Shown here: piece by piece, positions 5,296 to 6,929 of the stretch
How the letters are laid out: each line of letters starts with the position of its first letter
How positions within the stretch are numbered: the stretch's first letter is position 1
NCBI GenBank assembly: GCA_003516955.1
Contig: DPBN01000187.1
Location: 1-6,929, forward strand
DNA: 6,929 bases
From: Armatimonadota bacterium
GTDB taxonomy: Bacteria; Armatimonadota; Fimbriimonadia; Fimbriimonadales; Fimbriimonadaceae
Direction: 5' to 3'
Made by a program: the position numbers and the translations under genes
Notes under the pieces: model-generated
Database searches by the model: none
What the model saw: the letters and a program-made list of their open reading frames with translations, nothing else
Told to the model about the DNA's origin: nothing

Positions 5296-5676
5296 ATGGT
5301 TCAGCAACCGACGGTGGTCTTCGACGATGGGTGCCTCTTCTGCACGCGGTGGGTCGCCCGGCTGCGCCGCCTACCGCACGGCGACCGGATCCTTTGGATC
5401 GGGCGGGCGTCTCCGGAGGCCGAGGCTTTGATCCCTCCCGGCGGATTGCCTGAGAGCCTGATCCTGATCGACGGCGACGGGCGACACGCCGGTTCCGAGG
5501 CGGTGCTGCGGACGCTCCTCCACGCCGGCGCGCCTGGCTGGCTGGTGGCCATGGCGAAACTGGTCCCGCGGGGCCTGCGGGAGACGGGCTATCGCTGGGT
5601 AGCCCGGAACCGGCATCGTCTCTGCCGGGGCTCCGCCTGCGCGACGCCAAAGCCGGACCGAAGGTCCCAGAGGTAG
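5296..5676 (+). CDS. DCC-family (DUF393) thiol-disulfide oxidoreductase-like protein
   Basis: A 126-residue protein of the DCC family, a thioredoxin-like group typified by Bacillus YuxK. The defining motif is near the N-terminus: VVFDDGCLFCTRWVARL (residues 7-23), with paired cysteines C13 and C16 in a CxxC arrangement. The rest also fits: SLILIDGDG (55-62), SEAVLRTLL (67-75) and a C-terminal YRWVARNRHRLCRG (99-112), where YxxVARNRxR-type sequences are usual. Members are predicted redox proteins; a physiological substrate is not established. I chose the ATG at 5296 because the family's first strand begins a few residues later and an AGGA lies 9 bases upstream; the frame is open further upstream but shows no family similarity. 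There is no signal peptide, so it is cytoplasmic. Enolase follows 75 bases downstream on the same strand. Confidence 0.88.
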   Translation: MVQQPTVVFDDGCLFCTRWVARLRRLPHGDRILWIGRASPEAEALIPPGGLPESLILIDGDGRHAGSEAVLRTLLHAGAPGWLVAMAKLVPRGLRETGYRWVARNRHRLCRGSACATPKPDRRSQR

Positions 5677-5715
5677 ACTGGCGGGCAGGTGATTCCGTCA
5701 CCCGGGCGGCGAACC

Positions 5716-5730
5716 GATCGGCTTCCGATC
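5716..5730 (+). other. Short hairpin upstream of enolase
   Basis: GATCGG (5716-5721) pairs perfectly with CCGATC (5725-5730) around a three-base loop, ending 10 bases before the enolase ribosome binding site. No T-run follows. It may be a minor feature of the enolase leader or chance. Confidence 0.2.
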
Positions 5731-5740
5731 CGTCGCGCCC

Positions 5741-5747
5741 AAGGAGG
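5741..5747 (+). promoter_or_regulatory. Strong ribosome binding site of enolase
   Basis: AAGGAGG is a near-perfect complement of the 16S rRNA 3' end and lies 4 bases before the ATG at 5752. It is the best ribosome binding site in the window, in keeping with the high expression expected of enolase, and it fixes the start. Confidence 0.85.
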
Positions 5748-5751
5748 AAAG

Positions 5752-6929
<1,178 letters not shown>

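Overview
This is a GC-rich bacterial chromosome segment with dense, single-copy housekeeping and metabolic genes whose third codon positions are mostly G or C. There are no mobile elements, CRISPR arrays, phage genes or plasmid functions. The NAD+ synthase and enolase have diverged motifs, which suggests a less-sampled phylum (for instance an Armatimonadota/Fimbriimonadia-like lineage). That placement is an impression, not a demonstrated result.

Layout. (i) 2-148, + strand: the last 48 codons of an unidentified protein, running convergently into nadE with a 7-base overlap. (ii) 142-1005, - strand: ammonia-type NAD+ synthase. (iii) 1006-1193: a divergent control region rich in short dyads, including a hairpin that abuts the next ribosome binding site. 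(iv) 1194-1379, +: a 61-residue two-helix membrane protein. (v) 1380-1448: a spacer with two consecutive stem-loops, each with one bulged base. (vi) 1449-3671, +: an exported penicillin-acylase-family N-terminal-nucleophile hydrolase. (vii) 3771-3847, +: tRNA-Glu(CUC) with its own promoter. (viii) 3926-4969, -: a DUF389 multi-pass membrane protein. (ix) 4970-5295: a divergent intergenic region with several hairpins. (x) 5296-5676, +: a DCC-family (DUF393) thiol oxidoreductase-like protein. (xi) 5752 to the window end, +: enolase, lacking roughly its last 40 residues.

The genes do not form one pathway. NadE makes NAD+ and enolase is a glycolytic core enzyme. The small membrane protein and the acylase are codirectional and 69 bases apart, so they may share a transcript. 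The DCC protein and enolase are codirectional and 75 bases apart, but enolase has a near-perfect ribosome binding site and could be independently expressed. No new multi-gene system is evident. The most interesting signals are non-coding: the bulged stem-loops covering the acylase start, an 8-base word (AGCATCGG) found four times and only in the two divergent intergenic regions, and a dyad overlapping the tRNA promoter.
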